DNA of 64,000 nucleotides from positions 1 to 64,000 of the forward strand of contig JBOZRQ010000059.1 in the NCBI GenBank assembly GCA_050789255.1, read 5' to 3'. Origin of the DNA: JBOZRQ01 sp050789255 (GTDB taxonomy: Bacteria > Bacillota > Sulfobacillia > Symbiobacteriales > Symbiobacteriaceae). The position numbers and the translations under genes are program-made. Of this stretch, positions 19,289-28,070 are shown in pieces. Position 1 is the first letter of the stretch; each line of letters opens with the position of its first letter. Under the pieces are notes generated by a model. That model was not told the DNA's origin. It saw only the letters and a list, made by a program, of their open reading frames with translations, and did not search any database.

Positions 19289-20395
19289 CTAGAACGTGAT
19301 GAGCGGTAGCACCACGTAGATGAATTGGCTGGAATTAACCGCCTGGAGCCGGGCCGGGTTGCGGCTGCCTGAGCACTGGAACCGGAACTCCGGCTCTTCC
19401 AGCACCTTAAGATAATCGACCAGGAACTTCGAGTTAAACCCGATATCGAGCGGCTCACCAACCAGGCTCTTCGCCGGCAGCTCCTCGTATACCTGGCCCA
19501 CTTCCGGCGTATTGGAAGTAATGGTGACCCGATTGTCGGTCAGGCCGACCTTAACCGCACCATCTTTAGCGATCAGTGCTGCACGTTCGAGCGCTTCCAT
19601 AAAGGCGCCCCGGTCTACCACGATCTCGGTGGGGTAGGACTGGGGGACCAGGCGCATAACATCGGGGTACTGCCCCTCAAGGAGACGGGAGATCACGCGC
19701 ACCTTGCCAAGGTCAAAGAAGACCTGGTTGGAGGTGACCGAAGCGTGGGCGTTCTCGCCGGCCTCGGTGGACAGAAGCCGCCCCAGTTCGTTGAGGGACC
19801 GGCTCGGAATGATGATTGAAAAGCTGTGACCGCCGGGGTTCTCTGCGTCCGTGCCGGAATGTGCGATTCGCACGCCGTCGGTTGCTGTACCGGAGAGCCG
19901 GTTCTCGCGCAGCTTAAACAGGACGCCGGTCAGCCACGGCTTGCTCTCGTCGTGTCCCGCGGCAAAGGTGGTCTGCCGAAGAAGGTCCTTGAGGAGCACC
20001 TGGCTGACGGTGAAGGTCGAGGCGCCTTCGGTATCGGGCAGGCTGGGGAACTGGCTTGCCGAGAAGCCATGAATGACGTACTGAGACTTTCCCCAGCGTA
20101 CGGTGGCCGTGAAGTTGCGCTGATCGACTGTGAGTTCGATCTCACCGAAGGGAATTCGGCGGACCAGGTCGGTCAGGTAACGGGCAGGGAGGACGATTTC
20201 GCCTTCCTGGGCAACGGCGCAGGGCGTCGAAGATTCGATGGCCAGCTCCATGTCGGTAGCTCTGAGCGTCAGCAGGCCCTCCCGGGCACTGAGGTAAACG
20301 CCGGACAGAACAGGGATGGTGTTCTTTGTGGATACCGCTTTTGCGACGACGCCCAGGGTACTGTTCAAGGATTCCTGGCTGATCGTGATCTTCAC
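19289..20395 (-). CDS. dnaN: DNA polymerase III sliding clamp (beta)
   Basis: Forms the dimeric ring that tethers the replicative polymerase. The 368-aa product has three clamp domains; typical segments are GTATDGVRIAH (domain 2) and the C-terminal LPLITF, close to the family's usual PM-rich end. The start is GTG at 20395 with AAAGGAGGG nine bases upstream; the frame is open 23 codons further without a ribosome site. The gene follows the right-hand group of DnaA boxes. Confidence 0.97.
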   Translation of the reverse strand: MKITISQESLNSTLGVVAKAVSTKNTIPVLSGVYLSAREGLLTLRATDMELAIESSTPCAVAQEGEIVLPARYLTDLVRRIPFGEIELTVDQRNFTATVRWGKSQYVIHGFSASQFPSLPDTEGASTFTVSQVLLKDLLRQTTFAAGHDESKPWLTGVLFKLRENRLSGTATDGVRIAHSGTDAENPGGHSFSIIIPSRSLNELGRLLSTEAGENAHASVTSNQVFFDLGKVRVISRLLEGQYPDVMRLVPQSYPTEIVVDRGAFMEALERAALIAKDGAVKVGLTDNRVTITSNTPEVGQVYEELPAKSLVGEPLDIGFNSKFLVDYLKVLEEPEFRFQCSGSRNPARLQAVNSSQFIYVVLPLITF

Positions 20396-20489
20396 CGGAG
20401 GCCCTCCTTTTGGCGCGGCTGTAGGCGTTGCGAGCTTTTCACCGCGTTGTGCGCAATGAGGCAATGGTCATTGTCATCATTGTAGGGGC

Positions 20490-20652
20490 TGTGGATTTGT
20501 GGAAAACTCGGTGGATATCTACGGACCCGCTCATCGCGGGGCGCGATAACTTGTGGGTAAACTCGCGCGTTAGATCCACAAGTTTGCTGAAGTCTGGGGA
20601 AAATCCTTTCGAATCGACCCACCAAACATGATATCCACAAGAGTTATTCACA
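20490..20652. promoter_or_regulatory. oriC, dnaA-dnaN side DnaA-box cluster
   Basis: In the 276-bp gap between dnaA and dnaN: boxes at 20490-20498 (TGTGGATTT), 20498-20506 (TGTGGAAAA), 20552-20560 (TGTGGGTAA), 20572-20580 (AGATCCACA), 20631-20639 (ATATCCACA) and 20644-20652 (TTATTCACA). A GTGGATAT half-match lies at 20511-20519. Most differ from TTATCCACA by one or two bases. A TACAAT (complement of 20479-20484) may be the dnaN -10, close to these boxes. As in B. subtilis, this would be the unwinding half of a bipartite origin, though no clear AT-rich region stands out. Confidence 0.8.
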
Positions 20653-20671
20653 GAACGTGGACAATCGACAC

Positions 20672-22060
20672 CTAATCGGCGCGAATCCGGGCGATCAACT
20701 GCTCGACGGTATTGGCGAAAGCAGGGTCTGCCTTGATGTCCTCAGCGATCTTGTCGCAGGCGTGAATGACGGTGGTATGATCCCGCCCGCCAAACTCCTC
20801 ACCGATCCTAGGCAGCGAGGAGTCGGTCAGTTCACGCGACAGGTACATGGCGATCTGGCGGGGGAAGGCTACGGTGCGGGTGCGTTTACGCACCTCGAAA
20901 TCAGACATCTTAATATTGTAGTGGTCCGCGACGACCTGCTTGATCGTTTCAATGGTGATCTGCTTGGGCCGGCTTGGGGGGAGGATATCCTTCAAGGCGT
21001 ACATGGCCAGGTCGTACGTGACCGGGCTGCGCATCATGGTAGAGTAAGCCACCACCCGTGTCAGGGCGCCCTCGAGCTCACGGATGTTCGTTTCGATGTT
21101 CGCAGCGATATAGCTGGTCACTTCGTCCGGCACGTCAAGTTCTTCCGATTGCGCCTTCTTGCGAAGGATGGCCGTGCGCGTCTCCAGGTCAGGGGCCTGG
21201 ATGTCGCAGATAAGTCCCCATTCAAACCGCGAGCGCAGGCGGTCCTCCAGGGTGGGAATCTCCTTGGGAGGACGGTCCGAGCAGATCACAATCTGCTTGT
21301 TGGCCTCGTGGATGGCGTTGAACGTATGGTAGAACTCTTCCTGCGTACGGTCCTTGCCGGCCAGGAACTGAATATCGTCGATCAACAAAACGTCGACGTG
21401 ACGGTACCGGTCCTGAAACTCCTTGGTCGTGTTATCGCGGAGGGCATTGATGAACTCGTTGGTGAAGGTCTCAGTGGACACATACGCGACACGCAGGGCC
21501 GGGTTTTGCTGCCAGACAAAGTGGCCGATCGCGTGCATGAGGTGGGTCTTGCCCAGACCAACGCCACCATATATAAAGAGAGGATTGTATGCCTTGGCCG
21601 GTGTTTCGGCGACCGCCAGGGATGCCGCATGGGCAAACCGGTTCGAGTTGCCGATTACGAAGGTGTCAAAGGTGTACTTGGGGTTCAGCGGCTTAAAAGA
21701 AAGGTCAAAGTTACCGACCATTGGCTGCACCGGGGCGGGAAGCGTAGCCGCTACCTCGCTGGCCGCGGTTGAACTGGGCGCCGTGCTCGAGCCAGTGTCT
21801 TCAATAACACCAGGGTTCGACACGAACTTGAGGGTCATGTTTCTTTTGGTTATTTCCTTTAATGTTTGACGGAGAACTGTACCATAGCGCGATTCGAGGC
21901 GGTCCTTGGCGAACTCTCCCTGGACGCCAACGATGATGGTGTCCTCGACTACTGCCAGCGGCCTGGTTGTCTTCAGCCAGTTTTCCATGCTGGACTTCGG
22001 CAGCTGGCGCTCCAGCAGATCGAGACACTGCTGCCAAACCTGAGACAACTCAGTCTTCAT
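20672..22060 (-). CDS. dnaA: Chromosomal replication initiator DnaA
   Basis: AAA+ protein that binds DnaA boxes and opens oriC. Domain I is residues 1-80, a Ser/Thr/Ala-rich linker spans about 85-112, Walker A is GGVGLGKT (165-172), Walker B is LLIDDIQFLAG, and the C-terminal DNA-binding domain has RQIAMYLSREL and GGRDHTTVIHA. Length 462 aa is normal. GAGGAGGAT lies ahead of the ATG. It is flanked on both sides by DnaA boxes and is probably autoregulated. Confidence 0.98.
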   Translation of the reverse strand: MKTELSQVWQQCLDLLERQLPKSSMENWLKTTRPLAVVEDTIIVGVQGEFAKDRLESRYGTVLRQTLKEITKRNMTLKFVSNPGVIEDTGSSTAPSSTAASEVAATLPAPVQPMVGNFDLSFKPLNPKYTFDTFVIGNSNRFAHAASLAVAETPAKAYNPLFIYGGVGLGKTHLMHAIGHFVWQQNPALRVAYVSTETFTNEFINALRDNTTKEFQDRYRHVDVLLIDDIQFLAGKDRTQEEFYHTFNAIHEANKQIVICSDRPPKEIPTLEDRLRSRFEWGLICDIQAPDLETRTAILRKKAQSEELDVPDEVTSYIAANIETNIRELEGALTRVVAYSTMMRSPVTYDLAMYALKDILPPSRPKQITIETIKQVVADHYNIKMSDFEVRKRTRTVAFPRQIAMYLSRELTDSSLPRIGEEFGGRDHTTVIHACDKIAEDIKADPAFANTVEQLIARIRAD

Positions 22061-22090
22061 GGGGAGATCCTCCTCGAATGGCTGACGTCA

Positions 22091-22458
22091 GTATCAACAC
22101 GTTATACACATCATTATCCACAACTTGTGCATAAAAAGATTTGAGCCTGTACTACTCCCACCGCGTGGTAGAAGTGGACGGGCTGCACGAATCATGATAG
22201 CAGAGTGACATAGAGTTATCAACATTGTTAGGGGAAAACAGCCCACAGGGGTTGCTGCCATTGGGGAAAAGCCGGGTTGGCGTCGGGATAACTTCACACG
22301 GGCCGTGAAGAAGCTGTGGGTTGTAATCCCCACGCTTGCGGTGGGTGGGAATAACCTGTGTGTGGATATGTGCAGGGCTGGGGATGGCCAAAAATCGCGC
22401 GACGTCGCGGTATTCCGCGCGCCCAGGTGTTACGCACAGAATCCCCAGGTGTTGATAA
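22091..22458. promoter_or_regulatory. oriC, upstream-of-dnaA DnaA-box cluster
   Basis: The 521-bp gap between dnaA and rpmH holds boxes at 22102-22110 (TTATACACA), 22114-22122 (TTATCCACA, perfect consensus), 22126-22134 (TGTGCATAA), 22216-22224 (TTATCAACA), 22361-22369 (TGTGGATAT) and 22450-22458 (TGTTGATAA), with weaker matches at 22091-22099 and 22316-22324. Three boxes within 33 bp next to dnaA form the densest group. It is the second half of a bipartite origin and also contains the divergent dnaA and rpmH promoters. Confidence 0.85.
22194..22222 (-). promoter_or_regulatory. Promoter of dnaA
   Basis: On the minus strand TTGATA (22217-22222), a 17-bp spacer and TATCAT (22194-22199), each one base from consensus. 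The DnaA box at 22216-22224 covers the -35, which predicts repression of dnaA by DnaA itself. Confidence 0.7.
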
Positions 22459-22512
22459 CTACCTGTCCACGGAACGGTAAGGCAGGCTGTCTGTGGGGGC
22501 ATTGAACCGTCC

Positions 22513-22541
22513 TTGACACCTACTGCCGCGTGGGTTATAAT
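22513..22541 (+). promoter_or_regulatory. Promoter of rpmH operon (perfect consensus)
   Basis: TTGACA (22513-22518), a 17-bp spacer and TATAAT (22536-22541): a full match to the vegetative consensus, 41 bp before the rpmH start. Confidence 0.93.
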
Positions 22542-22581
22542 TCCGCGTGTGTCTCCAGGCGAACTGTTGGGGGGTGTACGT

Positions 22582-22716
22582 GTGAAGCGCACGTTCCAGC
22601 CGCACAACCGCCAGTATAAAAAGGTTCACGGCTTTCTTAGCCGTATGAGCACTAGTGGTGGTCGTAAGGTGATCAAGGCTCGTCGTTCCAAGGGTCGGAA
22701 GCGTCTCGCTGTCTAA
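22582..22716 (+). CDS. rpmH: 50S ribosomal protein L34
   Basis: Predicted 44-aa basic protein with the invariant L34 sequence pattern (KRTFQPHNRQYKKVHGFLSR... and the C-terminal KGRKRLAV). The start is GTG at 22582 preceded by a GGGGGG-rich ribosome site. A longer in-frame opening exists but is not L34. It begins the plus-strand operon that runs away from the origin. Confidence 0.97.
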   Translation: MKRTFQPHNRQYKKVHGFLSRMSTSGGRKVIKARRSKGRKRLAV

Positions 22717-22758
22717 GCCGCGGCGTTTACGTCGTGGCTCTTTTTCCATTCTGCCCCT

Positions 22759-23172
22759 ATGTCTATCGGACCAGAACGGAGGGTTGGGGAGAGGGGGCGA
22801 AGCAGCCAATCTCTCCCCACACGAGTGCAGCGAGCGTACCGGTTGAAATCCCGCCTGGACTTCCAGGAGGTCTACTCAAAGGGCCGCTCTGCAGCCAATA
22901 AGGCTGCGGTGGTTTACGTTCTTCCCCGCAAGGGTACAACGGATACCCGGGTCGGTTTCGCCGCCGGCAAGAAGCTGGGCAAGGCGGTCATTCGCAATCG
23001 AATCAAGCGGCGAATTAAGGAGACGGTCAGGTTGCTGTGGCCACGAGTGAGGCCCGGATTCCTGATTATCGTCATAGCTCGACAGGCCGCTAAGGACATG
23101 GTGTTTACTCAACTGCAAGCTCGGGTCGCAGAGCTGTTCGAACGCGCAGGTGTGCTGAAGGCGGAAGGCTGA
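22759..23172 (+). CDS. rnpA: Ribonuclease P protein component
   Basis: Protein subunit of RNase P, which matures tRNA 5' ends. The core YRLKSRLDFQEVYSKGR, the conserved basic helix GKAVIRNRIKRRIKE and the final LIIVIAR are diagnostic. From the ATG at 22759 the product is 137 aa, about 20 longer than usual. GTG at 22825 would give 115 aa and place YRLK near the N-terminus as in homologues, but neither start has a convincing ribosome site. rnpA follows rpmH by 42 bp. Confidence 0.93.
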   Translation: MSIGPERRVGERGRSSQSLPTRVQRAYRLKSRLDFQEVYSKGRSAANKAAVVYVLPRKGTTDTRVGFAAGKKLGKAVIRNRIKRRIKETVRLLWPRVRPGFLIIVIARQAAKDMVFTQLQARVAELFERAGVLKAEG

Positions 23173-23178
23173 GCAAAG

Positions 23179-23391
23179 GTGAAGCAAGTCGTACTTTGGC
23201 TAATCCGGTATTATCAACGGTACCTGTCGCCGATGAAAGGTGGGCCGACCTGTCGGTTTCACCCGACCTGCTCGCAGTATGCATATGAGGCAGTGGTCAA
23301 GTACGGCGCGGTGCGCGGCTCGTATATGGCCGTCAAGCGCATTCTTCGCTGCCATCCGTTTCATCCCGGTGGTTACGACCCTGTTCCGTAA
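23179..23391 (+). CDS. yidD: Membrane protein insertion factor YidD
   Basis: Predicted 70-aa protein with the YidD pattern: an N-terminal amphipathic helix (WLIRYYQRYLSP), then PTCRFHPTCSQYAYEAV and CHPFHPGGYDPVP. It assists YidC-dependent insertion at the membrane. GTG start; it sits in the invariant order rnpA-yidD-yidC. Confidence 0.95.
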   Translation: MKQVVLWLIRYYQRYLSPMKGGPTCRFHPTCSQYAYEAVVKYGAVRGSYMAVKRILRCHPFHPGGYDPVP

Positions 23392-23430
23392 GTCGGAACA
23401 GGTTTGGTAAATTGAGGAGGTTTCTGTGCG

Positions 23431-24114
23431 GTGATGGCATCTTGGATGGCGCCCCAGTGGCTCGTCACGCCGATGGGTCAGCTTCTGCAGTGGTACCTGA
23501 ATGTGACCGGCAACTACGGCCTGGCCATCATTCTGCTTACCGTCAGTATTCGAGTTTTGATCCTTCCGCTGACGATCTACCAGACCAAGTCGATGAAGAG
23601 GATGCAGGAAGTGCAGCCTCTCATGAAGGAGCTTCAGGAGAAGCACAAGGCCGACCCGCAGAAGCTGAACCAGGAAATGATGAAGCTCTACAAGGACAAG
23701 GGGGTTAACCCCTTCTCCGGCTGCCTGCCACTGCTGATTCAGATGCCGTTCCTCTATGCGATTTTCGCCGCGTTGAACTCCTTCAATCCGGCGCCTCACC
23801 CTCCCGGGTTTCTGTGGATTCCGAGCCTGGCGGCCAAAGATCCGTATATGATTCTCCCGATCTTGACCGTCGTGTCGATGTTCCTGCAGAGCTGGCTCTC
23901 CGGCATTGGCAGCGACCCCAACCAGAAGTTCATGATGTGGCTTATGCCGATCATGTTCGGCTACATTACGTTCCAGATGCCGCAGTCTGGCGTCGTTCTG
24001 TACTGGGTTGTAAGCACGGTGTTTGGTCTTGTGCAGCAGGGCATTTACCCCGGGTTTGCCCGGTATAACAAGCCCGCTGTTCAGGGCCCCAAGGGGGATG
24101 CGGGATCGCAATGA
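23431..24114 (+). CDS. yidC: YidC/Oxa1 membrane protein insertase
   Basis: Inserts and folds membrane proteins, alone or with Sec. The 227-aa product is a short Bacillota-type YidC (SpoIIIJ-like) with five predicted membrane segments and the cytoplasmic hairpin after TM1 (MKRMQEVQPLMKELQEKHK). The hydrophilic-groove Arg is probably R41 in LLTVSIRVLILPL. No lipobox is visible at the N-terminus, unlike B. subtilis SpoIIIJ. GAGGAGG is 10 bases before the GTG start (an ATG is the next codon). Confidence 0.95.
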   Translation: MMASWMAPQWLVTPMGQLLQWYLNVTGNYGLAIILLTVSIRVLILPLTIYQTKSMKRMQEVQPLMKELQEKHKADPQKLNQEMMKLYKDKGVNPFSGCLPLLIQMPFLYAIFAALNSFNPAPHPPGFLWIPSLAAKDPYMILPILTVVSMFLQSWLSGIGSDPNQKFMMWLMPIMFGYITFQMPQSGVVLYWVVSTVFGLVQQGIYPGFARYNKPAVQGPKGDAGSQ

Positions 24115-24728
24115 AATCGATTGAGAAGAGCGGCCGTAATGTTGATGAAGCCATTGCTGCAGCACTTGAAGATCTGGGCGTTCCGTCTACCCGTGTGAAG
24201 GTAGAGGTGCTCGACGAGGGCAAGGGCGGCTTTCTTGGCATCGGCGCCCGCCCGGCTGTCGTGCGGGTGACCCTCCGGGAGAACCGGGCTGAACGGGTCG
24301 AGCGCTTCCTTTCGGACGTCTGCGATGCGATGAGCATGGAAGCCCGGGTTACCGTTCGGGAGGACGAGGAGTACCTGCACGCCGACGTGTACGGCAAGGA
24401 AGCAGGAATGCTGATCGGCCACCACGGGCAAACTCTTGATGCGCTTCAGTACCTCGCGAACCTCGTGGCCGGGAAGGCCGGGGATGAAGGGCCTCGGGTA
24501 TTGCTCGACGTCGAGGAGTACCGCAAGCGTCGTGAAGAGACGCTGACCAGGCTGGCGACCCGGCTGGCGGAGCGGGTGGCGCGCAGTGGGGAGCCCGTGG
24601 TGCTCGAACCCATGAGTGCTCACGAGCGGCGGGTCATTCACCTGGCGCTCCAGGACAACCCCTCCGTGGCCACGTCCAGCGAAGGGGAAGATCCCTTCCG
24701 CCGGGTGGTCATTCAGCCGAAGAAGTAG
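24111..24728 (+). CDS. khpB: RNA-binding protein Jag/KhpB
   Basis: Predicted 205-aa protein with three parts: Jag-N (about 1-50, GKGGFLGIGARPAVVRV), a KH domain (about 75-145, with the GKEAGMLIGHHGQTLDALQYL loop region) and a C-terminal R3H domain (about 150-200, with EPMSAHERRVIHLAL). In other Bacillota it affects cell elongation together with KhpA. The ATG overlaps the yidC stop. Confidence 0.95.
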   Translation: MKSIEKSGRNVDEAIAAALEDLGVPSTRVKVEVLDEGKGGFLGIGARPAVVRVTLRENRAERVERFLSDVCDAMSMEARVTVREDEEYLHADVYGKEAGMLIGHHGQTLDALQYLANLVAGKAGDEGPRVLLDVEEYRKRREETLTRLATRLAERVARSGEPVVLEPMSAHERRVIHLALQDNPSVATSSEGEDPFRRVVIQPKK

Positions 24729-24737
24729 CCAAGACCG

Positions 24738-24772
24738 AACGGCCTGGTAGCAACCGCTGCCGGGCCGTTTTT
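24738..24772 (+). terminator. Terminator after khpB
   Basis: AACGGCC / GGGCCGTT arms with an inner GGTAGC / GCTGCC pairing, followed by TTTTT. It separates the rpmH-khpB unit from mnmE. Confidence 0.8.
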
Positions 24773-24800
24773 ATGTGCATGAGCGAAAGGGGTTAGTCTG

Positions 24801-26177
24801 TTGCTGGGGGAGGACACAATCGCAGCCGTTGCCACAGGCATGGGCGAGGGAGGAATCGGGGTCATCCGCATCAGCGGGAGCGATGCGGTTTCTGTAGGTA
24901 GCCGCTGTTTTCGGCCTCGGGCGGGGCGGGCGCTTCGTGACAGGCGCACCCACACGGTAACCTACGGGTGGGTGATCGATCCATCGGGTGCGCCAGTCGA
25001 TGAGGCACTGGCAATCCTAATGCGGGGTCCTCGCTCCTTTACGGGCGAGGATGTCGTTGAACTGCACTGCCATGGCGGTCAGGTGGCGGTTCGGCAGGTG
25101 TTGGACGTAGTCCTTGCCGCCGGCGCTCGATTGGCTGAACCCGGGGAGTTTACCCGCCGGGCCTTTTTGAATGGGCGGATTGACCTGGCTCAGGCCGAGG
25201 CGGTTGTCGACATTATTCGTGCGAAGACCGATCGGGCTATGAGTGCGGCCGTCAGCCAACTTCGCGGTGAACTGGGCGGGCCCGTCCGTTCGGTGCGCGA
25301 CCGGTTGCTCGAGGTTATGGCTCACCTGGAGGCCGATATCGATTTTCCTGAGCTGGACCTGGAGGTTCAGACGCGCAGCGAGGTGACACAGGCCTGTGAA
25401 GAGAGCCTTGCCCGGCTTCACGGCTTGTTGGCTGGAGCACGCCAGGGAAAACTACTGCGCGAGGGGCTCAGGGTGGTGCTGGCAGGGCGCCCGAACGTGG
25501 GCAAATCCAGCCTGATGAACCGGCTGGTGCGTGAGAACCGTTCCATCGTGACGGAGATTCCGGGTACCACCCGGGACGTTATCGAGGAGTGGATCAACCT
25601 GAGGGGCCTGCCTGTTGTGCTGGCTGACACCGCCGGGATTCGTCCCACCGAGGACGTGGTTGAGCGGCTTGGTGTCGATCGCAGTCGGGCGATGCTGGAC
25701 CGGGCGGACCTGGTGCTGGTGGTCATTGACGCCGAGGCAGGTGTGACGCCGGAGGATCACAGCCTGATTGATCTTCTGCCGACGGGTAAACCGCGCCTGG
25801 GCTTGGTGAACAAGATCGATTTGGCGCCAAACTTCGATCTTGGAAGCGTGGCCTCGGCGCTCGGTGGCTGCGAGGTCCTGGGGGTTTCGGCCGTGAGCGG
25901 CATGGGTCTGGAGGAGCTGGAGCTCACCATCGCTCGATCTGCCGGCGGTCACGATGTGGAAGAGAGCTTTTTGGCGAACGCTCGCCATGAGGAAGCGCTT
26001 CGGCGGGCAGTTGAGCATTTGGAAGCGGCCCTGCAGACCGAGCGGGCCGGCTTCAGTTCGGACCTGGTGTCGATCGATATTCGGTCCGCCTGGGCAGTTC
26101 TTGGGGAGATCACCGGAGAGACCGTAGGCGAGGACCTGTTGGACCAGATTTTCAGCCGGTTTTGCATTGGGAAGTGA
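24801..26177 (+). CDS. mnmE: tRNA modification GTPase MnmE
   Basis: With MnmG makes the 5-carboxymethylaminomethyl (or taurine-like) modification at wobble U34. The 458-aa product has the N-terminal formyl-THF-binding domain, the G domain with GRPNVGKSS (about residues 225-233), DTAG and NKID, and the conserved C-terminal CIGK. TTG start with AAAGGGG upstream. Confidence 0.97.
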   Translation: MLGEDTIAAVATGMGEGGIGVIRISGSDAVSVGSRCFRPRAGRALRDRRTHTVTYGWVIDPSGAPVDEALAILMRGPRSFTGEDVVELHCHGGQVAVRQVLDVVLAAGARLAEPGEFTRRAFLNGRIDLAQAEAVVDIIRAKTDRAMSAAVSQLRGELGGPVRSVRDRLLEVMAHLEADIDFPELDLEVQTRSEVTQACEESLARLHGLLAGARQGKLLREGLRVVLAGRPNVGKSSLMNRLVRENRSIVTEIPGTTRDVIEEWINLRGLPVVLADTAGIRPTEDVVERLGVDRSRAMLDRADLVLVVIDAEAGVTPEDHSLIDLLPTGKPRLGLVNKIDLAPNFDLGSVASALGGCEVLGVSAVSGMGLEELELTIARSAGGHDVEESFLANARHEEALRRAVEHLEAALQTERAGFSSDLVSIDIRSAWAVLGEITGETVGEDLLDQIFSRFCIGK

Positions 26178-26181
26178 GAAG

Positions 26182-28056
26182 ATGGGCCTGACCAAAACGT
26201 ACGACGTGATCGTGGTGGGCGCCGGGCATGCGGGGGTGGAGGCGGCCCTGGCAGCTGCGCGCATGGGGCTGAGTACGGCGTGCTTCACGACTAATCTCGA
26301 CAACATTGCTATGATGAACTGCAATCCCTCGGTGGGCGGACCCGCCAAGGGGCACCTGGTGCGTGAGATCGACGCTCTGGGCGGGCAGATGGGCCTCACC
26401 GCTGACCAAACCTACCTGCAGATGCGCCTGCTCAATACCGGGAAGGGTCCCGCTGTGCGCGCCCTGCGGGCGCAGGCGGACAAGCGGGAATATGCCTGGA
26501 CGATGCGCATGGTCATGGAGCGCACGCCCAACCTGGATCTCAAGCAGGGAATGGTGCAAGACCTTGTAGTCGAAGACGGGAAGATTGTCGGAATTACCAC
26601 GGCTACCGGGCTATTTTTCGGGGCAAAGGCGGTGGTGCTCTCCACGGGTACGTACCTGCATGGAAAGACCATCGTCGGTGAAGTGCACCGTCACTCCGGA
26701 CCGAGCGGCATGGCCCCTGCAGTTGGCCTTACGGCGAACCTGATTCGACTGGGGCTTGAGGTTGGCCGGTTCAAAACTGGCACCCCGCCCCGCCTTGACG
26801 GCCGGACGGTCAACTATGATGTGATGACACGCCAGGACGGTGACGAGGAGCCCTGGCGGTTCAGCTTTATGTCCCCCAGAGAGCAGCGTCCGCAGTTGCC
26901 CTGCTGGCTGACCTATACGAATGCCGATACCCACGAGATCATTCGACAGAATCTGCACAGGGCGCCGATGTTCAACGGCACAATTGAGGGGCGGGGGCCC
27001 CGGTACTGCCCATCGGTGGAGGACAAGGTGGTGCGGTTCGCTGAGAAGGAAAGCCACCAGATCTTCCTCGAACCCGAGACGCGCGAGAGCATCGAGATGT
27101 ATCTGCTGGGCTTCTCTACGAGCCTCCCGGAGGAGGTTCAGATCGAGGCCATTCGGTCCATCCGGGGCCTGGAGAATGCGGAACTCCTTCGGGCTGGGTA
27201 CGCAATCGAGTACGACTACATCATTAGCACGCAGTTGAAGCCTTCGTTGGAGACCAAGAAGGTGAGCGGCCTGTTTTGCGGTGGTCAGATCAACGGGACC
27301 TCCGGGTATGAAGAGGCGGCTGCTCAGGGTCTGATCGCCGGCATTAACGCTGCACTGTACGTTCAGGACCGGGAGCCGTTAATTCTCAGCCGGTCAGATG
27401 CCTATATTGGCGTTCTGATCGATGACCTCGTGACAAAGGGGAGCTCGGAGCCTTACCGCATGATGACTTCGCGGGCTGAGTACCGCCTGTTGCTGCGCAT
27501 GGACAACGCCCACTTCCGGCTGACTGAGAAGGGCCGGGAGATCGGGCTGGTTGACGATGCCCGGTGGTACCGGTTTGCAGGGTTGCGGGATGCGGTCGAG
27601 GCGGAATCGTCGCGGCTGTCCTCGGTCGTGGTAGCGCCCAGCGAGCCTGTGCAAGCGGTACTCCGGGACGCGGGAACCGCCGAGCTACGCTCCGGCAGCA
27701 CGGCGGTGCAGGTGTTGCGGCGCCCGGAGATTGGCTACGACCACCTCGTCAAAATGGGCATCGGGCGGACCGACTTGGAGCCCGAGGTAGTGCACGAGGT
27801 GGAGACCGTGGTCAAGTACGAGGGCTATATTCAGCAGGAAGCGGCTCAGGTCGAGCGGGTAAAGAGGCTGGAGGCCAGACGGATTCCGGCAGATACGGAC
27901 TTTTCGGGGCTGCGCGGTCTTTCTATGGAGGCGCGCGAGAAGCTTTCACGCATTCGGCCGGAAACCGTGGGCCAGGCGAGCCGCATTGCCGGCGTGTCAC
28001 CTGCCGATATTGCCATGCTGATGGTCTACCTGGAGCAACAGTCCCGACAAGGGTAA
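26182..28056 (+). CDS. mnmG: tRNA modification enzyme MnmG
   Basis: FAD-dependent partner of MnmE. The dinucleotide-binding motif is VVGAGHAGVEAALAA (near residue 10), followed by CNPSVGGPAKGHLVREIDALGG and later FKTGTPPRLDG and CGGQINGTSGYEEAAAQG. Length 624 aa is normal. The ATG at 26182 lies 4 bp after the mnmE stop; an in-frame TTG at 26167 is less likely. Confidence 0.97.
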   Translation: MGLTKTYDVIVVGAGHAGVEAALAAARMGLSTACFTTNLDNIAMMNCNPSVGGPAKGHLVREIDALGGQMGLTADQTYLQMRLLNTGKGPAVRALRAQADKREYAWTMRMVMERTPNLDLKQGMVQDLVVEDGKIVGITTATGLFFGAKAVVLSTGTYLHGKTIVGEVHRHSGPSGMAPAVGLTANLIRLGLEVGRFKTGTPPRLDGRTVNYDVMTRQDGDEEPWRFSFMSPREQRPQLPCWLTYTNADTHEIIRQNLHRAPMFNGTIEGRGPRYCPSVEDKVVRFAEKESHQIFLEPETRESIEMYLLGFSTSLPEEVQIEAIRSIRGLENAELLRAGYAIEYDYIISTQLKPSLETKKVSGLFCGGQINGTSGYEEAAAQGLIAGINAALYVQDREPLILSRSDAYIGVLIDDLVTKGSSEPYRMMTSRAEYRLLLRMDNAHFRLTEKGREIGLVDDARWYRFAGLRDAVEAESSRLSSVVVAPSEPVQAVLRDAGTAELRSGSTAVQVLRRPEIGYDHLVKMGIGRTDLEPEVVHEVETVVKYEGYIQQEAAQVERVKRLEARRIPADTDFSGLRGLSMEAREKLSRIRPETVGQASRIAGVSPADIAMLMVYLEQQSRQG

Positions 28057-28070
28057 CCGGAGGTGCTAGC

